A stretch of DNA of 51,400 nt from Bacteroidales bacterium (GCA_021157415.1 JAGGWN010000019.1:1-51400); one strand, 5' to 3'; positions 23,831 through 33,240 are shown, numbered from the stretch's first letter. The notes: generated from the sequence alone by a model not told the origin. Program-made: numbers and translations.

Positions 23831-24461
23831 GGCACAAATGTATAAAGTTTTTTTTGAGAACAGAATTGTTTATCTGACCGACGATTTTGCCAAGGCGTTT
23901 AAGCTCAACTATGGCCTTTTTTACAAATTCTATGACTTGCAGGAGCTTAAGCAACTGATCCTGCTCTTCAGGTATCTCAATAAAATCAAAAAACTTTTTA
24001 TTTTCCACAAAGATGTCGAATATCTTTTTTTAACGTTTTCATCCTTGTTCAAGGTCGTTGAGGCTGCCGGTGGTGTCGTAAGAAGTGAAACCGGGAAAGT
24101 CCTGGTCATTAACCGCCGGGACAAATGGGATCTGCCCAAAGGAAAAATTGATGACGGAGAAACCCCTGAACAGACAGCCGTCCGGGAGATAAGCGAAGAA
24201 TGCGGCCTGCAGAACCTTCAACTTAACGATCTGATCACCACCACCTACCACATCTATCTGCTCAACGGGGAACCCATTCTTAAAAAAGTATATTGGTACG
24301 ATGTCGCTTACAGGGGAGACGAAAACAAGATAAAACCCCAGACCGAGGAAGAGATCAGCGAAGTGTTGTGGTTGATGCCCGACGATACAACGATCCTCCT
24401 GGGAAACACATATCTTTCCATCATTGATGTGTTCAGAAAATCGAAACTCCTTCCGTTCTGA
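23829..24461 (+). CDS. NUDIX hydrolase
   Basis: The product of about 210 residues has a perfect NUDIX box at about residues 105-127 (GKIDDGETPEQTAVREISEE followed by CG), with the REISEE metal-binding helix. NUDIX enzymes cut nucleoside diphosphates linked to another group. An extra N-terminal region of about 75 residues (MYKVFFENRIVYLTDDFAKA) is shared by a Bacteroidota subgroup and has no known role. ATG codons at 23829 and 23838 are both possible; the second gives the usual MYKVFF start and avoids overlapping the pyrE start codon. Its 3' end overlaps the thioredoxin-like gene on the other strand by 29 bases. The substrate is not predictable. Confidence 0.9.
   Translation: MAQMYKVFFENRIVYLTDDFAKAFKLNYGLFYKFYDLQELKQLILLFRYLNKIKKLFIFHKDVEYLFLTFSSLFKVVEAAGGVVRSETGKVLVINRRDKWDLPKGKIDDGETPEQTAVREISEECGLQNLQLNDLITTTYHIYLLNGEPILKKVYWYDVAYRGDENKIKPQTEEEISEVLWLMPDDTTILLGNTYLSIIDVFRKSKLLPF
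23835..23842 (-). promoter_or_regulatory. -7 promoter box of pyrE directly at the start codon
   Basis: The minus strand reads TACATTTG, a perfect TAnnTTTG, with only 4 bases before the pyrE ATG. TCTG 18 bases further upstream is a one-mismatch -33. With initiation about 5-7 bases after the box, transcription would begin at or within the start codon. Confidence 0.5.
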
Positions 24462-25884
24462 CCTTCTTTAACAGTCTCCTGAATCTGCTCTCAAAATCTT
24501 CGGTAGGAGCGGGAGCCGGAGACAATACCAGTTTTCCCTCCGGATCAATGAGATAATAGGTGGGATAGACCCTGACATTGTATTTCCCAGGCAGGTTGCA
24601 GGTATCTCCGCAAATCAGAAAAGTCCATCCATATCCTTTCTCCCGTACAAACGACTTCAATATCTCCGGATGATCTTCCAGGGCTACCGTCACGATTTGC
24701 AGTTGGTTCCCGTATCTCTCCTGCAATTTCACCAGCAAGGGAAACTCTCTCAATGAGCTGTAACTCAATCTGCTCGAAAAATTCAGGTACACGTACTTCC
24801 CTTGCATCCCTGTAAGAGAGATCTTTTGGCCTTCAAGGTCCGGCAGGATAAAATCCGGAGCACGGGTACCTGCCTGCAGCCAGGTAAATTTTCTCTTTAT
24901 ATCCATAGCCATTTGTTTGATCTCCGGATTCCCGTCCAACGCAATAAACCGTTCCAGCAGGACCATAAGTTTATCATGTGAGAAAGTGTTGTGATACCAG
25001 GCATCATAAATCCCCTTTAAAGCTACCATATCCACAAAATCCTCATAATCCAGCGCCAGATCCGACTTAATAATTCCAATCAGACTGTCATAGCCGGTGG
25101 TTTCCAGGGCAGCAATCAGACGATTTTTGTATTTATGGTGGAGCAGATAATTGAAATAACGATTAAATATCTGGTTAAAAAGCTCCATATAGGCCGGATT
25201 ATGAAACAATACTCTTTCCCCAAAATCCCTGTATTCATCCAGCACAGTAGCTCTTTCCGGCAGGTTCATTACGGTCAGCATAGCCATACGGGCATTCAGA
25301 TAATCTATAAAAAAGGGATTGTCAACATCGGCAAAAGTGTCTCTTACTGATTGAATAAAACGGTTCAGGGTCGTGTCTCTTTTATCCACAAAAACTTTAC
25401 GTGCATGCCGGTAAAAATAAGGGGAATATATCTTTTCAAGCGCTGCAATCTGTCGGTTCAGATTCTTTTCCCCGGCCTGGATGACCCCCAACTGCAGGGT
25501 TACCGGCCGAAAATAAGGATTCAAAACATCCTTCATGGTCTTATCCTTGCGGGGGGGAAGCATGATCTTGTAGGTCTTCCCGGGCTCTGCATAAAACCAG
25601 GCTTCATAAATTCCCGGACGGACAAAAATCTTGGCCGTTTCATCCAGTGTAAATGACCCCTCGAAAGTTCCGTCTTCTTTTACTTTTACCGTCAACAGCG
25701 TATCTTCACGGTAGGTGATCAAATCATGCCAGGTGAGAAAATTCAGGGTCGTGCCTGCATAGGAAGCAGCACTGTCACAGACTATTACCACCTTCCCGGC
25801 CATGCTTGTTCCAGGAAATAACCCCGTAATAAACAACGAAAGTACTCCTATTTCCATGACACGCATAACGGCCGGTTTTTTCAA
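24433..25884 (-). CDS. Exported thioredoxin-fold (TlpA/AhpC-TSA-like) protein lacking the CxxC pair
   Basis: The 483-residue protein has a signal peptide (cleavage near residue 29), an N-terminal beta domain at about 30-130, a helical middle and a C-terminal thioredoxin-like domain from about 340 (RAPDFILPDLEGQKISLTGM). The usual NFWATWCxPCRxE active site is replaced by NFSSRLSYSSLRE, so both cysteines are serines (Ser374 and Ser377). The cis-proline region (VYPTYYLIDPEGK) is kept. Two other cysteines lie in ICGDTC near residue 425-429. It therefore probably lacks ordinary disulphide reductase activity. The listed start is TTG at 25882-25884, overlapping the coaD stop; ATG at 25864-25866 is the alternative. 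It is coupled to coaD. Confidence 0.82.
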   Translation of the reverse strand: MKKPAVMRVMEIGVLSLFITGLFPGTSMAGKVVIVCDSAASYAGTTLNFLTWHDLITYREDTLLTVKVKEDGTFEGSFTLDETAKIFVRPGIYEAWFYAEPGKTYKIMLPPRKDKTMKDVLNPYFRPVTLQLGVIQAGEKNLNRQIAALEKIYSPYFYRHARKVFVDKRDTTLNRFIQSVRDTFADVDNPFFIDYLNARMAMLTVMNLPERATVLDEYRDFGERVLFHNPAYMELFNQIFNRYFNYLLHHKYKNRLIAALETTGYDSLIGIIKSDLALDYEDFVDMVALKGIYDAWYHNTFSHDKLMVLLERFIALDGNPEIKQMAMDIKRKFTWLQAGTRAPDFILPDLEGQKISLTGMQGKYVYLNFSSRLSYSSLREFPLLVKLQERYGNQLQIVTVALEDHPEILKSFVREKGYGWTFLICGDTCNLPGKYNVRVYPTYYLIDPEGKLVLSPAPAPTEDFESRFRRLLKKVRTEGVSIF

Positions 25885-26354
25885 GGTCTCACCTCCGTCA
25901 GGTCTATGGCTTCCGGCAGAAATTTCCGGGCATCACCTCCGTATTTTATAACCTCCCGCACAATGGTGGAGTTGATAAAGGTGTGCTCCGGCAGGGTAAG
26001 CAGAAAGACCACTTCTATGTCCTTCTCCATGGCATGGTTCACCTGGGCAATGGCCCGTTCATATTCAAAATCGGCGGCCGTTCGCAAGCCCCTTAACAGG
26101 AACCGTGCATTTTTTTTCATACAATAATCCACGGTCAGGCTGTTATAGGAGTCCACCTCAATCCGTGGTTCATCTTTAAACACTTTTTTTATCCATTTCA
26201 AACGGGTTTCCAGGGGAAAATAGTCCGCTTTCTCTGTGTTTGTTCCTATGGCAACAATGATCTTATCAAACAAGCGAAGTCCGCGGCGGACAATGGATTC
26301 ATGACCGATGGTAAAAGGATCGAAAGATCCGGGAAAAACAGCTATCTTTTCCAT
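25881..26354 (-). CDS. coaD: Phosphopantetheine adenylyltransferase
   Basis: The 157-residue protein begins KIAVFPGSFDPFTIGHESIV, with the nucleotidyltransferase HxGH-type motif (T-I-G-H) at residues 15-18, and has LLRGLRTAADFEYERAIAQV at about 87-106 and the late motif FINSTIVREV. It transfers AMP from ATP to 4'-phosphopantetheine, giving dephospho-CoA, the fourth step of coenzyme A synthesis. Its length is normal. It ends in an overlap with the thioredoxin-like gene and starts 137 bases after lon on the same strand. That 137-base gap shows no clear promoter or terminator. Confidence 0.96.
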   Translation of the reverse strand: MEKIAVFPGSFDPFTIGHESIVRRGLRLFDKIIVAIGTNTEKADYFPLETRLKWIKKVFKDEPRIEVDSYNSLTVDYCMKKNARFLLRGLRTAADFEYERAIAQVNHAMEKDIEVVFLLTLPEHTFINSTIVREVIKYGGDARKFLPEAIDLTEVRP

Positions 26355-26491
26355 GACTCAGGTCTTAAACAACAGGATGAAGGTAGGAAAATTCCTTTTC
26401 AGGAACAAAAATTTATCCGGAACGCTATTCCTAAATAACTGAAAGATTGGGTAAGTTGAAAAAACGGTGCGGGGGAAGATCAGACAAGTGG

Positions 26492-28981
26492 TTACAAGTC
26501 AGAGGCTGTTTCCTGCAGCAAGGCATATTCTATGACTTCACGTATTGTATCAACATAGCGGAATTTCAATCCTTTCAGATAGATTTCCCTAATCTGGTCC
26601 ACATCTTTTTTATTTTCTTTGGACAAGATGATCTCCCTGATGCTGGCCCGTTTTGCTGCCAGGATCTTTTCCTTGATCCCGCCCACGGGTAACACTTTAC
26701 CCCGGAGGGTGATCTCCCCGGTCATGGCGATGCCTTTCCGCACTTTCCTGCGTGTCATGGCTGAGGCCAGCGAGGTCACCATGGCAATGCCGGCCGAAGG
26801 TCCGTCTTTGGGAATGGCTCCCTCCGGTACGTGGATGTGTACATCCCATATTTCGCTCAAGTTCTCTTTGATATCCAGTAGGTTACTATGAGCTTTAAGA
26901 TATTCAAGGGCGATGACTGCCGATTCTTTCATCACATCGCCCAGGTTTCCGGTGAGAGTCAGTTTGCCTTTCCCTTTGCTCAGACTGGTTTCAATAAACA
27001 GGATCACTCCCCCCACCGGTGTCCAGGCCAGGCCAGTGACCACTCCGGGGATATCGTTTCCCTGATATACATCCCTGAAAAATTGCGGCGGACCCAGGTA
27101 CTCCTGTATATCTTCGTGGGTCAGGCTTCTGGATACGTCCTCTCCAAAAGCCATTTTCTTGGCTACCCGGCGAATGATTTTGGCAATATTCTTCTCCAGG
27201 TTACGCACCCCGGATTCACGCGTATAATTGACAATGACCTCTTCCAGCACTTTTTTGGGAAAGAATAGGTTTTTACGTTTCAACCCGTGGGCTTCCAGTT
27301 GTTTGGGTACCAGATGGCGGCGTGCAATTTCTACCTTTTCTTCAACGATATAACCGCTGATTTCTATCATCTCCATACGGTCCCGCAGGGCCGGGCTGAT
27401 TGTGCTGGTCGAGTTGGCTGTCGCTATAAAAAGCACCCTCGACAGGTCATATTCCAGCTCCAGGTAATTGTCGTAAAACGAATTGTTCTGCTCAGGGTCC
27501 AGCACTTCCAGCAAGGCAAAGGACGGATCACCCTTGAAGTCGGAACCTATCTTATCGATCTCATCAAGGATAAACACAGGATTGGAGGATTTGGCTTTCT
27601 TGATATTCTGGATGATGCGGCCGGGCATAGCTCCGATATAGGTTTTCCGGTGCCCCCGTATCTCCGCTTCGTCGTGCAAGCCGCCCAATGACATACGCAC
27701 AAACTTACGGCCTAAAGCACGGGCAATGGATTTCCCCAGGGAGGTCTTCCCGACGCCGGGAGGACCATACAGGCACAGGATGGGCGATTTCATATCCCCT
27801 TTCAGTTTGAGCACAGCCAAATGTTCCAGGATACGTTCCTTGACCTTTTCCAACCCGTAATGATCCTTGTTCAATATCTTCTCGGCCCTTTTCAGGTCAA
27901 AGTTGTCCTTTGTATATTCTTCCCACGGCAGGTCCAGCAAGGTCTGCAGATAGTTCATCTGCACCGAGTACTCTCCCACGGCAGGGTTCATACGCTGAAG
28001 CTTATCCAGTTCTTTGTTAAAAACTTTCCGTACCTCTTTGCTCCACTTCTTTTTGGCGGCCCGTTGACGTAGCTCTTCCAGCTCTTGTTCCATGGGGCTT
28101 CCCCCCAGCTCATCCTGAATGGTCTTCATCTGTTGATGAAGAAGATATTCCCGTTGTTGCTGGTCCAGGTCCAGCTTCACCTTGGTCTGTATATCATTCT
28201 TCAGCTCCAGCATCTGCACTTCGCTGGTAAGAAACTCAAGTAACAGGATGGCCCGTTGCTTCAGGTCGCCGATATCCAGAAGTCTCTGTTTGTCAGGATT
28301 CTTAACATTGGCATTGGCACTGATGAAATTAATCAGGAACTTCGGACTTTCAATATTCTTGACCGCAAAAGAAGCTTCCTGCGAAATATTGGAAGAAAGG
28401 CTGATAATCTTCAGAGAGAGCTCCTTCAGAGACTGTACAATGGCTTCAAATTCCGGATCGTTTTCTTCGGGATAAGTATCACTAAGCTTACGGGCCTTGA
28501 CCATAAAATAAGGCTCGGAGGAGACCAGTGACTCAACCGTAAAACGGGACTTCCCCTGGATGATTACGGTGGTTCCGCCGTCGGGCATCTCCAGGATCTT
28601 CAGGATCAGAGCTACCGTGCCGATGGTACTCATATCTTCAAAAGAAGGATCATCCACAGAAGGATCCTTTTGGGAAAGGGTGCCTATGATACGGTCTTTT
28701 TTATAATAATCCCGCACCAGCTGCAGGCTTTTATCTCGTCCCACACTGATCGGCAGCACTACTCCGGGGAAAAGGACGGTATTGCGCAAAGGCAATACAG
28801 GCAAAGGATCCGGTAGTTTAAGATCCGGATCTTCGATCTCTTCTTCATCCGAAATCAATTGAATGATCCCTCCCTCTTCCTCCTCCAGTGAAGGAGAAAT
28901 AAAAAGATCGCCTAGCCCGTTATTTTTGTTCTGTTTCAATATCTGTCCTCCAGCTTGGTTATCATTCCCTGCTATAAGCAT
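26492..28981 (-). CDS. lon: ATP-dependent Lon protease
   Basis: The 829-residue protein has the Lon N-terminal substrate domain (about 60-255), an AAA+ module with Walker [10 protein letters not shown] at about 406-414 and Walker [12 protein letters not shown], and the C-terminal protease with the Ser729-Lys772 dyad ([11 protein letters not shown] and [10 protein letters not shown]). It degrades misfolded and regulatory proteins in the cytoplasm. An acidic N-terminal extension of about 55 residues (SLEEEEGG and DEEEIEDPD) precedes the domain. The ATG at 28981 lies one base after a perfect -7 box, so it may not be the true start; a TTG at 28937-28939 with GGAGGA 6 bases upstream is a strong alternative that would remove 14 residues. 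Confidence 0.97.
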   Translation of the reverse strand: MLIAGNDNQAGGQILKQNKNNGLGDLFISPSLEEEEGGIIQLISDEEEIEDPDLKLPDPLPVLPLRNTVLFPGVVLPISVGRDKSLQLVRDYYKKDRIIGTLSQKDPSVDDPSFEDMSTIGTVALILKILEMPDGGTTVIIQGKSRFTVESLVSSEPYFMVKARKLSDTYPEENDPEFEAIVQSLKELSLKIISLSSNISQEASFAVKNIESPKFLINFISANANVKNPDKQRLLDIGDLKQRAILLLEFLTSEVQMLELKNDIQTKVKLDLDQQQREYLLHQQMKTIQDELGGSPMEQELEELRQRAAKKKWSKEVRKVFNKELDKLQRMNPAVGEYSVQMNYLQTLLDLPWEEYTKDNFDLKRAEKILNKDHYGLEKVKERILEHLAVLKLKGDMKSPILCLYGPPGVGKTSLGKSIARALGRKFVRMSLGGLHDEAEIRGHRKTYIGAMPGRIIQNIKKAKSSNPVFILDEIDKIGSDFKGDPSFALLEVLDPEQNNSFYDNYLELEYDLSRVLFIATANSTSTISPALRDRMEMIEISGYIVEEKVEIARRHLVPKQLEAHGLKRKNLFFPKKVLEEVIVNYTRESGVRNLEKNIAKIIRRVAKKMAFGEDVSRSLTHEDIQEYLGPPQFFRDVYQGNDIPGVVTGLAWTPVGGVILFIETSLSKGKGKLTLTGNLGDVMKESAVIALEYLKAHSNLLDIKENLSEIWDVHIHVPEGAIPKDGPSAGIAMVTSLASAMTRRKVRKGIAMTGEITLRGKVLPVGGIKEKILAAKRASIREIILSKENKKDVDQIREIYLKGLKFRYVDTIREVIEYALLQETASDL
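28937..28951 (-). promoter_or_regulatory. Shine-Dalgarno and TTG alternative start of lon
   Basis: The minus strand has GGAGGA (28951-28946), a 6-base spacer and then TTG (28939-28937) in frame with lon at codon 15, continuing [10 protein letters not shown]. Together with the upstream -7 box this gives a leader of normal length, unlike the ATG at 28981. Confidence 0.5.
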
Positions 28982-28982
28982 A

Positions 28983-28990
28983 CAAAGATA
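28983..28990 (-). promoter_or_regulatory. -7 promoter box of lon
   Basis: The minus strand reads TATCTTTG, a perfect TAnnTTTG, and ends one base before the upstream lon ATG. No TTG at -33 was found. Transcription would start near 28976, inside the first codons of the longer reading frame. Confidence 0.5.
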
Positions 28991-29027
28991 ATGAAATTAT
29001 CTACCTGCTATTACCCGGAATCCCAGC

Positions 29028-29062
29028 AAAAAGAAGCCGCCTGTTCACAGACGGCTTCTTTT
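29028..29062 (-). terminator. Rho-independent terminator of rpmE2
   Basis: AAAAGAAGCCG (29029-29039) pairs perfectly with 29052-29062, and read on the minus strand the stem is followed by a T-run. It is 21 bases downstream of the rpmE2 stop and separates that gene from the lon promoter. Confidence 0.88.
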
Positions 29063-29082
29063 CAATACAAAGCTTGTATGAT

Positions 29083-29346
29083 TTATTTCTTTTTATGAAT
29101 ATGATTTTTATATCTGTTCATATACTTATCGACGCGACCTGCCGTGTCCACCAGTTTCATCTTACCGGTATAAAAAGGATGAGAGGTACTGGATATCTCC
29201 AGTTTGATCAACGGATATTCCTTGCCGTCATCCATTTTTATGGTTTCTTTGGAAGGAGCTGTGGAACGGGTTATAAAGGTATAACCGTTAGACATATCCT
29301 TGAAGACCACCAGCCTGTAATTCTTTGGATGTATTCCCTCTTTCAT
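29083..29346 (-). CDS. rpmE2: 50S ribosomal protein L31 type B
   Basis: The 87-residue protein begins [20 protein letters not shown] and has [20 protein letters not shown] at about residues 51-70, the L31 type B signature, then a basic tail. It lacks the CxxC zinc ribbon cysteines of type A L31, so it does not need zinc. L31 bridges the ribosomal subunits. The gene is single, with the clearest promoter of the window 34 bases upstream and its own terminator. Confidence 0.97.
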   Translation of the reverse strand: MKEGIHPKNYRLVVFKDMSNGYTFITRSTAPSKETIKMDDGKEYPLIKLEISSTSHPFYTGKMKLVDTAGRVDKYMNRYKNHIHKKK

Positions 29347-29379
29347 TTTCTTGTGTCTTAGTTCATTTTTTCAGGGTTG

Positions 29380-29410
29380 CAAAGATACATATACTTTTTT
29401 TAAATACAAA
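29380..29410 (-). promoter_or_regulatory. Complete Bacteroidota promoter of rpmE2
   Basis: On the minus strand TTTG (29410-29407) is followed after exactly 19 bases by TATCTTTG (29387-29380). This fits the Bacteroidota sigma-ABfr consensus TTTG-N19-TAnnTTTG without a mismatch. The gene's ATG is 33 bases downstream. Confidence 0.85.
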
Positions 29411-29438
29411 TGCAATTTTCAGGAAATATTTCAGTTCT

Positions 29439-30911
29439 TTACTGCAACTCAAACCATTGCCGGATAAATTCTTTTTTTTCTCCCCTGTCATTTTTGTGAG
29501 TAAATTCGTTGGTACGTTTATCATACGTATAGTCTTTCTCCCATTCGCCGGCATGGGTTACGATCTCTCTGACAGCCTGCACAAAGAATGAGACCTCTTC
29601 GTCATGCATGGTGGGATGAAGACTCAGTCGCACAAAACCCGGTTTTTCGGAAAGGTCTCCGGCATCGATTTTACGTGTGATCCGGTGTGATTCTTCTTTG
29701 GTTATACCCAGCAGAATATGGCCGTAGGTACCTGCACAGGCACATCCGCCCCGCACCTGGATGCCAAAGCGGTCGCTAAGCAGTCGGACAATAAGATTAT
29801 AATGGACCTTTTCATGATAAAAGGAAACCGCACCTATTCTCTCTTCCTCCTCTGCGGCCAGCACATGGATTCCCGGTATCTCTCTCAACCCGTGCATGGC
29901 CATAGGGACGATTTCTTTTTCTCTTTTTCCAATCCAATCCGTACCCATTTGTTCTTTCAGCCGTATGGCCAGGGCCGACCGGAAAGCCTCCATAAAACCG
30001 GGAGTGCCACCGTCCTCACGCATTTCAATATCATCCATATATTTATATTCTCCCCAGGGATTGGTCCAGTCAACCGTGCCTCCGCCCGGCACATCCGGAG
30101 CAATATTATGGTACATAGCCGAATCGAAGATCAGCACACCGGAAGCACCGGGGCCCCCCAGAAATTTATGGGGAGAAAAATAAATGGCATCCAGTTTTTC
30201 CAGCGGATCTGCCGGATGCATGTCCATATCCACATACGGTGCCGAGGCGGCAAAATCCACAAAAGCATACCCCCCGTGTTCATGCATGATCCGTGCCAGC
30301 TCGTAATAGGGAGGCTGCACCCCGGTGATATTGGAACAAGCTGAGAAGGCTCCTATTTTCAAATCATGGTTCTGATATTTCTTCAGTTGCCTGACCAACT
30401 CTTCCGGATCCACCATATTGTTTTTATCCGGCTGAAGTACCACTACCTCTGCGTTGGTCTCCAGCCACGAAGTATGGTTGGAATGATGTTCCATATGGGT
30501 AACAAAAACCACGGGTCTTCTTCCTTTCCAGATACATTCTCCCCGTGCCAATCTCCCGCAGCCTTTCAGTCCCAGCAGGCGTTGCAGCTTAACCACCCCG
30601 GCCGTCATGCCAAACCCCGGCGTCAGGATCACATCTCCGGACGCCGCATGTACATGCTCTTTGATGATTTTATGCGCATAATGATAAGCATAAGTCATCA
30701 AAGTACCCGTCTCGCTCGTCTCGGTATGCGTATTGGCAATATAGGGACCAAATGTTCCGGCGATCCTGTCCTCTACAGGCCGGTACAGCCGGCCGCCGGC
30801 AATCCAGTCAAAGTAGCGCAGTTTTTGCCGGCCGTAAGGAGTTTCATACTCATAATCATTCCCGATAATATTCTTTTTAAAACGCTTAAAATGTTTTTCC
30901 GTATCTCTCAT
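29439..30911 (-). CDS. Class V aminotransferase, cysteine desulfurase-like
   Basis: The 490-residue PLP enzyme shows the fold type I class V pattern: an N-terminal FDWIAGGRLYRPVEDRI, THMEHHSNHTSWLE near residue 138, the PLP-binding Asp219 (YAFVDFAASAP) and the Schiff-base Lys249 in YFSPHKFLGGPG. A cysteine-rich stretch RGGCACAGTYG lies where cysteine desulfurases carry the catalytic cysteine loop. It may remove sulphur or selenium from cysteine or selenocysteine, but no iron-sulphur scaffold gene is nearby, so the role is open. It is 19 bases downstream of the Bax inhibitor-1 gene, forming an operon with it. It is about 80 residues longer than a standard desulfurase. Confidence 0.85.
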   Translation of the reverse strand: MRDTEKHFKRFKKNIIGNDYEYETPYGRQKLRYFDWIAGGRLYRPVEDRIAGTFGPYIANTHTETSETGTLMTYAYHYAHKIIKEHVHAASGDVILTPGFGMTAGVVKLQRLLGLKGCGRLARGECIWKGRRPVVFVTHMEHHSNHTSWLETNAEVVVLQPDKNNMVDPEELVRQLKKYQNHDLKIGAFSACSNITGVQPPYYELARIMHEHGGYAFVDFAASAPYVDMDMHPADPLEKLDAIYFSPHKFLGGPGASGVLIFDSAMYHNIAPDVPGGGTVDWTNPWGEYKYMDDIEMREDGGTPGFMEAFRSALAIRLKEQMGTDWIGKREKEIVPMAMHGLREIPGIHVLAAEEEERIGAVSFYHEKVHYNLIVRLLSDRFGIQVRGGCACAGTYGHILLGITKEESHRITRKIDAGDLSEKPGFVRLSLHPTMHDEEVSFFVQAVREIVTHAGEWEKDYTYDKRTNEFTHKNDRGEKKEFIRQWFELQ

Positions 30912-30930
30912 TATAAATCTGTAAATTACG

Positions 30931-31680
30931 TCACTCGCGGTTGGCAGCTAGTTTTACCAGTAACCTGAGTATCTCGATATAAAGCCACACCAGGGTTACC
31001 ATCAGCCCGAATCCGGCATACCATTCCATGAATTTCGGAGCCCCCGTTCCTGACATCTGCTCAACAAAAGCAAAATCCAGGATCAGATTGAGGGCTGCGA
31101 TAACCACCACAAACAAACTGATCCCTATGGATAAGGTGCTGGTACCGTAGAGAAAGGAGACCCTTGCCCCGAACATGCTGGCAATCCATCCTCCGAGATA
31201 AACAAGCATGATACCGCCGGTGGCCGCTGCAATGCCCATCACAAATCGCTGTGTCGGTCTGATAATCCGCGAACGATATAAAAATAACATCGTAAAGAAA
31301 GTCCCGAAGGTAAGTGCTACAGCCTGCAAAACGATACCGGGATATTGCGCTTCGAAAATAGCAGACAGACCTCCCAGCGCCAGGCCTTCCATCACAGCAT
31401 ACAAGGGGGCTGTGTAAGGAGACCATTCCGCTTTGAAGGTGGTAACAAGGGCCAGAATAAAACCAATGATAAAACCGGCGGCCATATAACCATAGGCTCC
31501 GGGCATGCCTGCCATAACCTGCTTCCAGACATAGGCGGCAGATAACAAAAGCAGTAAAAACAATAAAATGGTTTTGTTGATGGTGCCTCCTATGGTCATC
31601 ACATCACTTCCGGCATGACCTGCAGCCCGTGTGAAATACTTTTCACTCAACACAGGGTTTCCTGTCCCTCTTCTTTCCAT
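30931..31680 (-). CDS. Bax inhibitor-1/YccA family membrane protein
   Basis: The 249-residue protein has a short polar N-terminus (RRGTGNPVLSEKYF), then seven hydrophobic segments between about residues 34 and 240, and belongs to the Bax inhibitor-1-like group by its ALVTTFKAEWSPYTAPLYAV and EGLALGGLSAIFE segments. Bacterial members are proposed calcium or proton leak channels of the inner membrane; E. coli YccA also modulates the FtsH protease. The gene has its own -7 box and is followed by the aminotransferase gene in one operon. The partnership with that enzyme is unexplained. Confidence 0.9.
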   Translation of the reverse strand: MERRGTGNPVLSEKYFTRAAGHAGSDVMTIGGTINKTILLFLLLLLSAAYVWKQVMAGMPGAYGYMAAGFIIGFILALVTTFKAEWSPYTAPLYAVMEGLALGGLSAIFEAQYPGIVLQAVALTFGTFFTMLFLYRSRIIRPTQRFVMGIAAATGGIMLVYLGGWIASMFGARVSFLYGTSTLSIGISLFVVVIAALNLILDFAFVEQMSGTGAPKFMEWYAGFGLMVTLVWLYIEILRLLVKLAANRE

Positions 31681-31706
31681 AATTTTCAGTTTTACTTTTT
31701 GATCTG

Positions 31707-31714
31707 CAAAGATA
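31707..31714 (-). promoter_or_regulatory. -7 promoter box of the Bax inhibitor-1 operon
   Basis: The minus strand reads TATCTTTG, a perfect TAnnTTTG, 26 bases before the ATG. No TTG at -33 spacing was seen. Confidence 0.55.
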
Positions 31715-31766
31715 ATGGTTTAAATCATTCCTGCATGGAATTAAAGCCTGTAAAATGCTATACGGA

Positions 31767-33110
31767 TTATACAAGATTAATAATTCTGTGATCTATCAGC
31801 ACAAATAAAATAACAATCAGAATCGAGTAGGCCAGATAGGATTTTACGGGGATATATACTTTGGGCGAGATCCCCATTTTTAAATAAAGGTAAGTCATCA
31901 GGATTGCTTTCTCAAGGATAAAAACGACAACCGTCGCCAGGGCTATCCCCACCACATTGTAATATTGCACAAGATACAGGCTTAGTAATACATTAAATAC
32001 GATTTCGACAAAAGAGGCAATCATGACGATCCTGGTCTTTTTCAGTCCGATAAGGATTGTCTGGGGGAAGACCAGCCTGGGAATGATCAGTAGAAGGTAG
32101 ATCATGAAAATATCGGCACTTCGTATAAAATAAGGATTGAAAATATGGGGGTACAACCACCTGCTGAAAAGCATGATAACCATAGAGAGGGGAAAGAGGA
32201 CATTCATCAGGCGCATGGACTTATGTCGCAGGACGGCCAGGTTTGCCCCGAATTTAAATTTCTTTCCGAACTCGGGCAGCATGGCATTGCTGAGTCCGTT
32301 GGCCAGAAGAAGGGTTAGCGGAAGCTCTTTGGCTCCATAACGGAAGATGGCAAAAGTGGCCGCATCAAACTTACTGGTCACGATCACCCCGTCAATATAC
32401 TGTGCCGACCCGCTCAGCAACGAACTCAGAATTAACGGCGCTCCCAGGCGAATGTGCTCCCGGATAAAAGGGAATGATATTTTTATTTTCGTATATTTAT
32501 ACAACATAAAGATCAACCATATAAATCTCAGTACGGACACGGTCAGCAAGCCATAGATAGCCCAGATAATCGGATAACCCACCACCACAGGCCCTGCTAC
32601 AATCACAAGCTGGATGGCAAAGGTAATCAGCCCGTAACGAAGAATCATCTCCGGCCTGTTCTTCAGCAGATAAATATATTCAATCAGAATGGGCGGATTG
32701 CTGATCAATAAATACACCAGCATAAGATTGATAAAAGGAACATCCCCCCTGATATGGAAGATGGAAAAATTATGTTTGATGATAAGTCCGAAAATAAAGG
32801 CCATAATACTGAAAAAGGTCAGCAAAAGGAACGCATTGAATATCTCGGGTGATTTTTCTTCATCGTGTTCACCGGAAACATTATAAGTATGATTGCTGTG
32901 ATAGAGGGGCAAAAAAGACTGCACCAGGCCGTTGACCCAAAAAAAGCTGACCATACTGGCGATAAACATAAAAGCTTCAAACAAACCTATATCATGCCTG
33001 GAAAGACCTATCTTGGTAAATATGATACTGATAAACAAAAAGGTACTGAAACGCATCAGCTGGTATAGCTGCAACCCGGAGATGTTATTTAATAACCTCG
33101 GAAATTTCAA
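31767..33110 (-). CDS. Wzx-like polysaccharide flippase (MOP superfamily)
   Basis: The 447-residue protein has about 12 to 14 hydrophobic helices, starting with LYQLMRFSTFLFISIIFTKI, and fits the MOP/MATE oligosaccharide exporter group by the charged first loop and the conserved GSAQYIDGVIVTSKFDAATF segment. Such proteins move lipid-linked sugar units across the inner membrane. The frame starts with TTG at 33108-33110, since an in-frame TAA lies 15 bases upstream and the next ATG is 18 codons further in; the start codon is thus either TTG or a truncated N-terminus. No sugar polymerase or glycosyltransferase is adjacent, so the glycan is unknown. Confidence 0.82.
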   Translation of the reverse strand: MKFPRLLNNISGLQLYQLMRFSTFLFISIIFTKIGLSRHDIGLFEAFMFIASMVSFFWVNGLVQSFLPLYHSNHTYNVSGEHDEEKSPEIFNAFLLLTFFSIMAFIFGLIIKHNFSIFHIRGDVPFINLMLVYLLISNPPILIEYIYLLKNRPEMILRYGLITFAIQLVIVAGPVVVGYPIIWAIYGLLTVSVLRFIWLIFMLYKYTKIKISFPFIREHIRLGAPLILSSLLSGSAQYIDGVIVTSKFDAATFAIFRYGAKELPLTLLLANGLSNAMLPEFGKKFKFGANLAVLRHKSMRLMNVLFPLSMVIMLFSRWLYPHIFNPYFIRSADIFMIYLLLIIPRLVFPQTILIGLKKTRIVMIASFVEIVFNVLLSLYLVQYYNVVGIALATVVVFILEKAILMTYLYLKMGISPKVYIPVKSYLAYSILIVILFVLIDHRIINLV

Positions 33111-33211
33111 TCCTGTAATTTTTTACAAAAATGCATGTTTAAGCAACACAAAACACCGAATTAGCAAAAATATTTTATTCTTTCAATAAAAAATATTCCA
33201 CAAAACTTTCA

Positions 33212-33240
33212 TTTGAGAAATAAAATTATCCTTATCTTTG
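33212..33240 (+). promoter_or_regulatory. Promoter of tRNA-His
   Basis: TTTG (33212-33215) is followed after 17 bases by TATCTTTG (33233-33240), a perfect TAnnTTTG. It lies 45 bases before the tRNA. This is the expected architecture for a strong stable-RNA promoter in Bacteroidota. Confidence 0.8.

Noticed and set aside
26619-28531. Several 90-130 codon plus-strand frames opposite lon
   Set aside because: They are antisense shadows of a well-conserved gene, with no family-like sequence.
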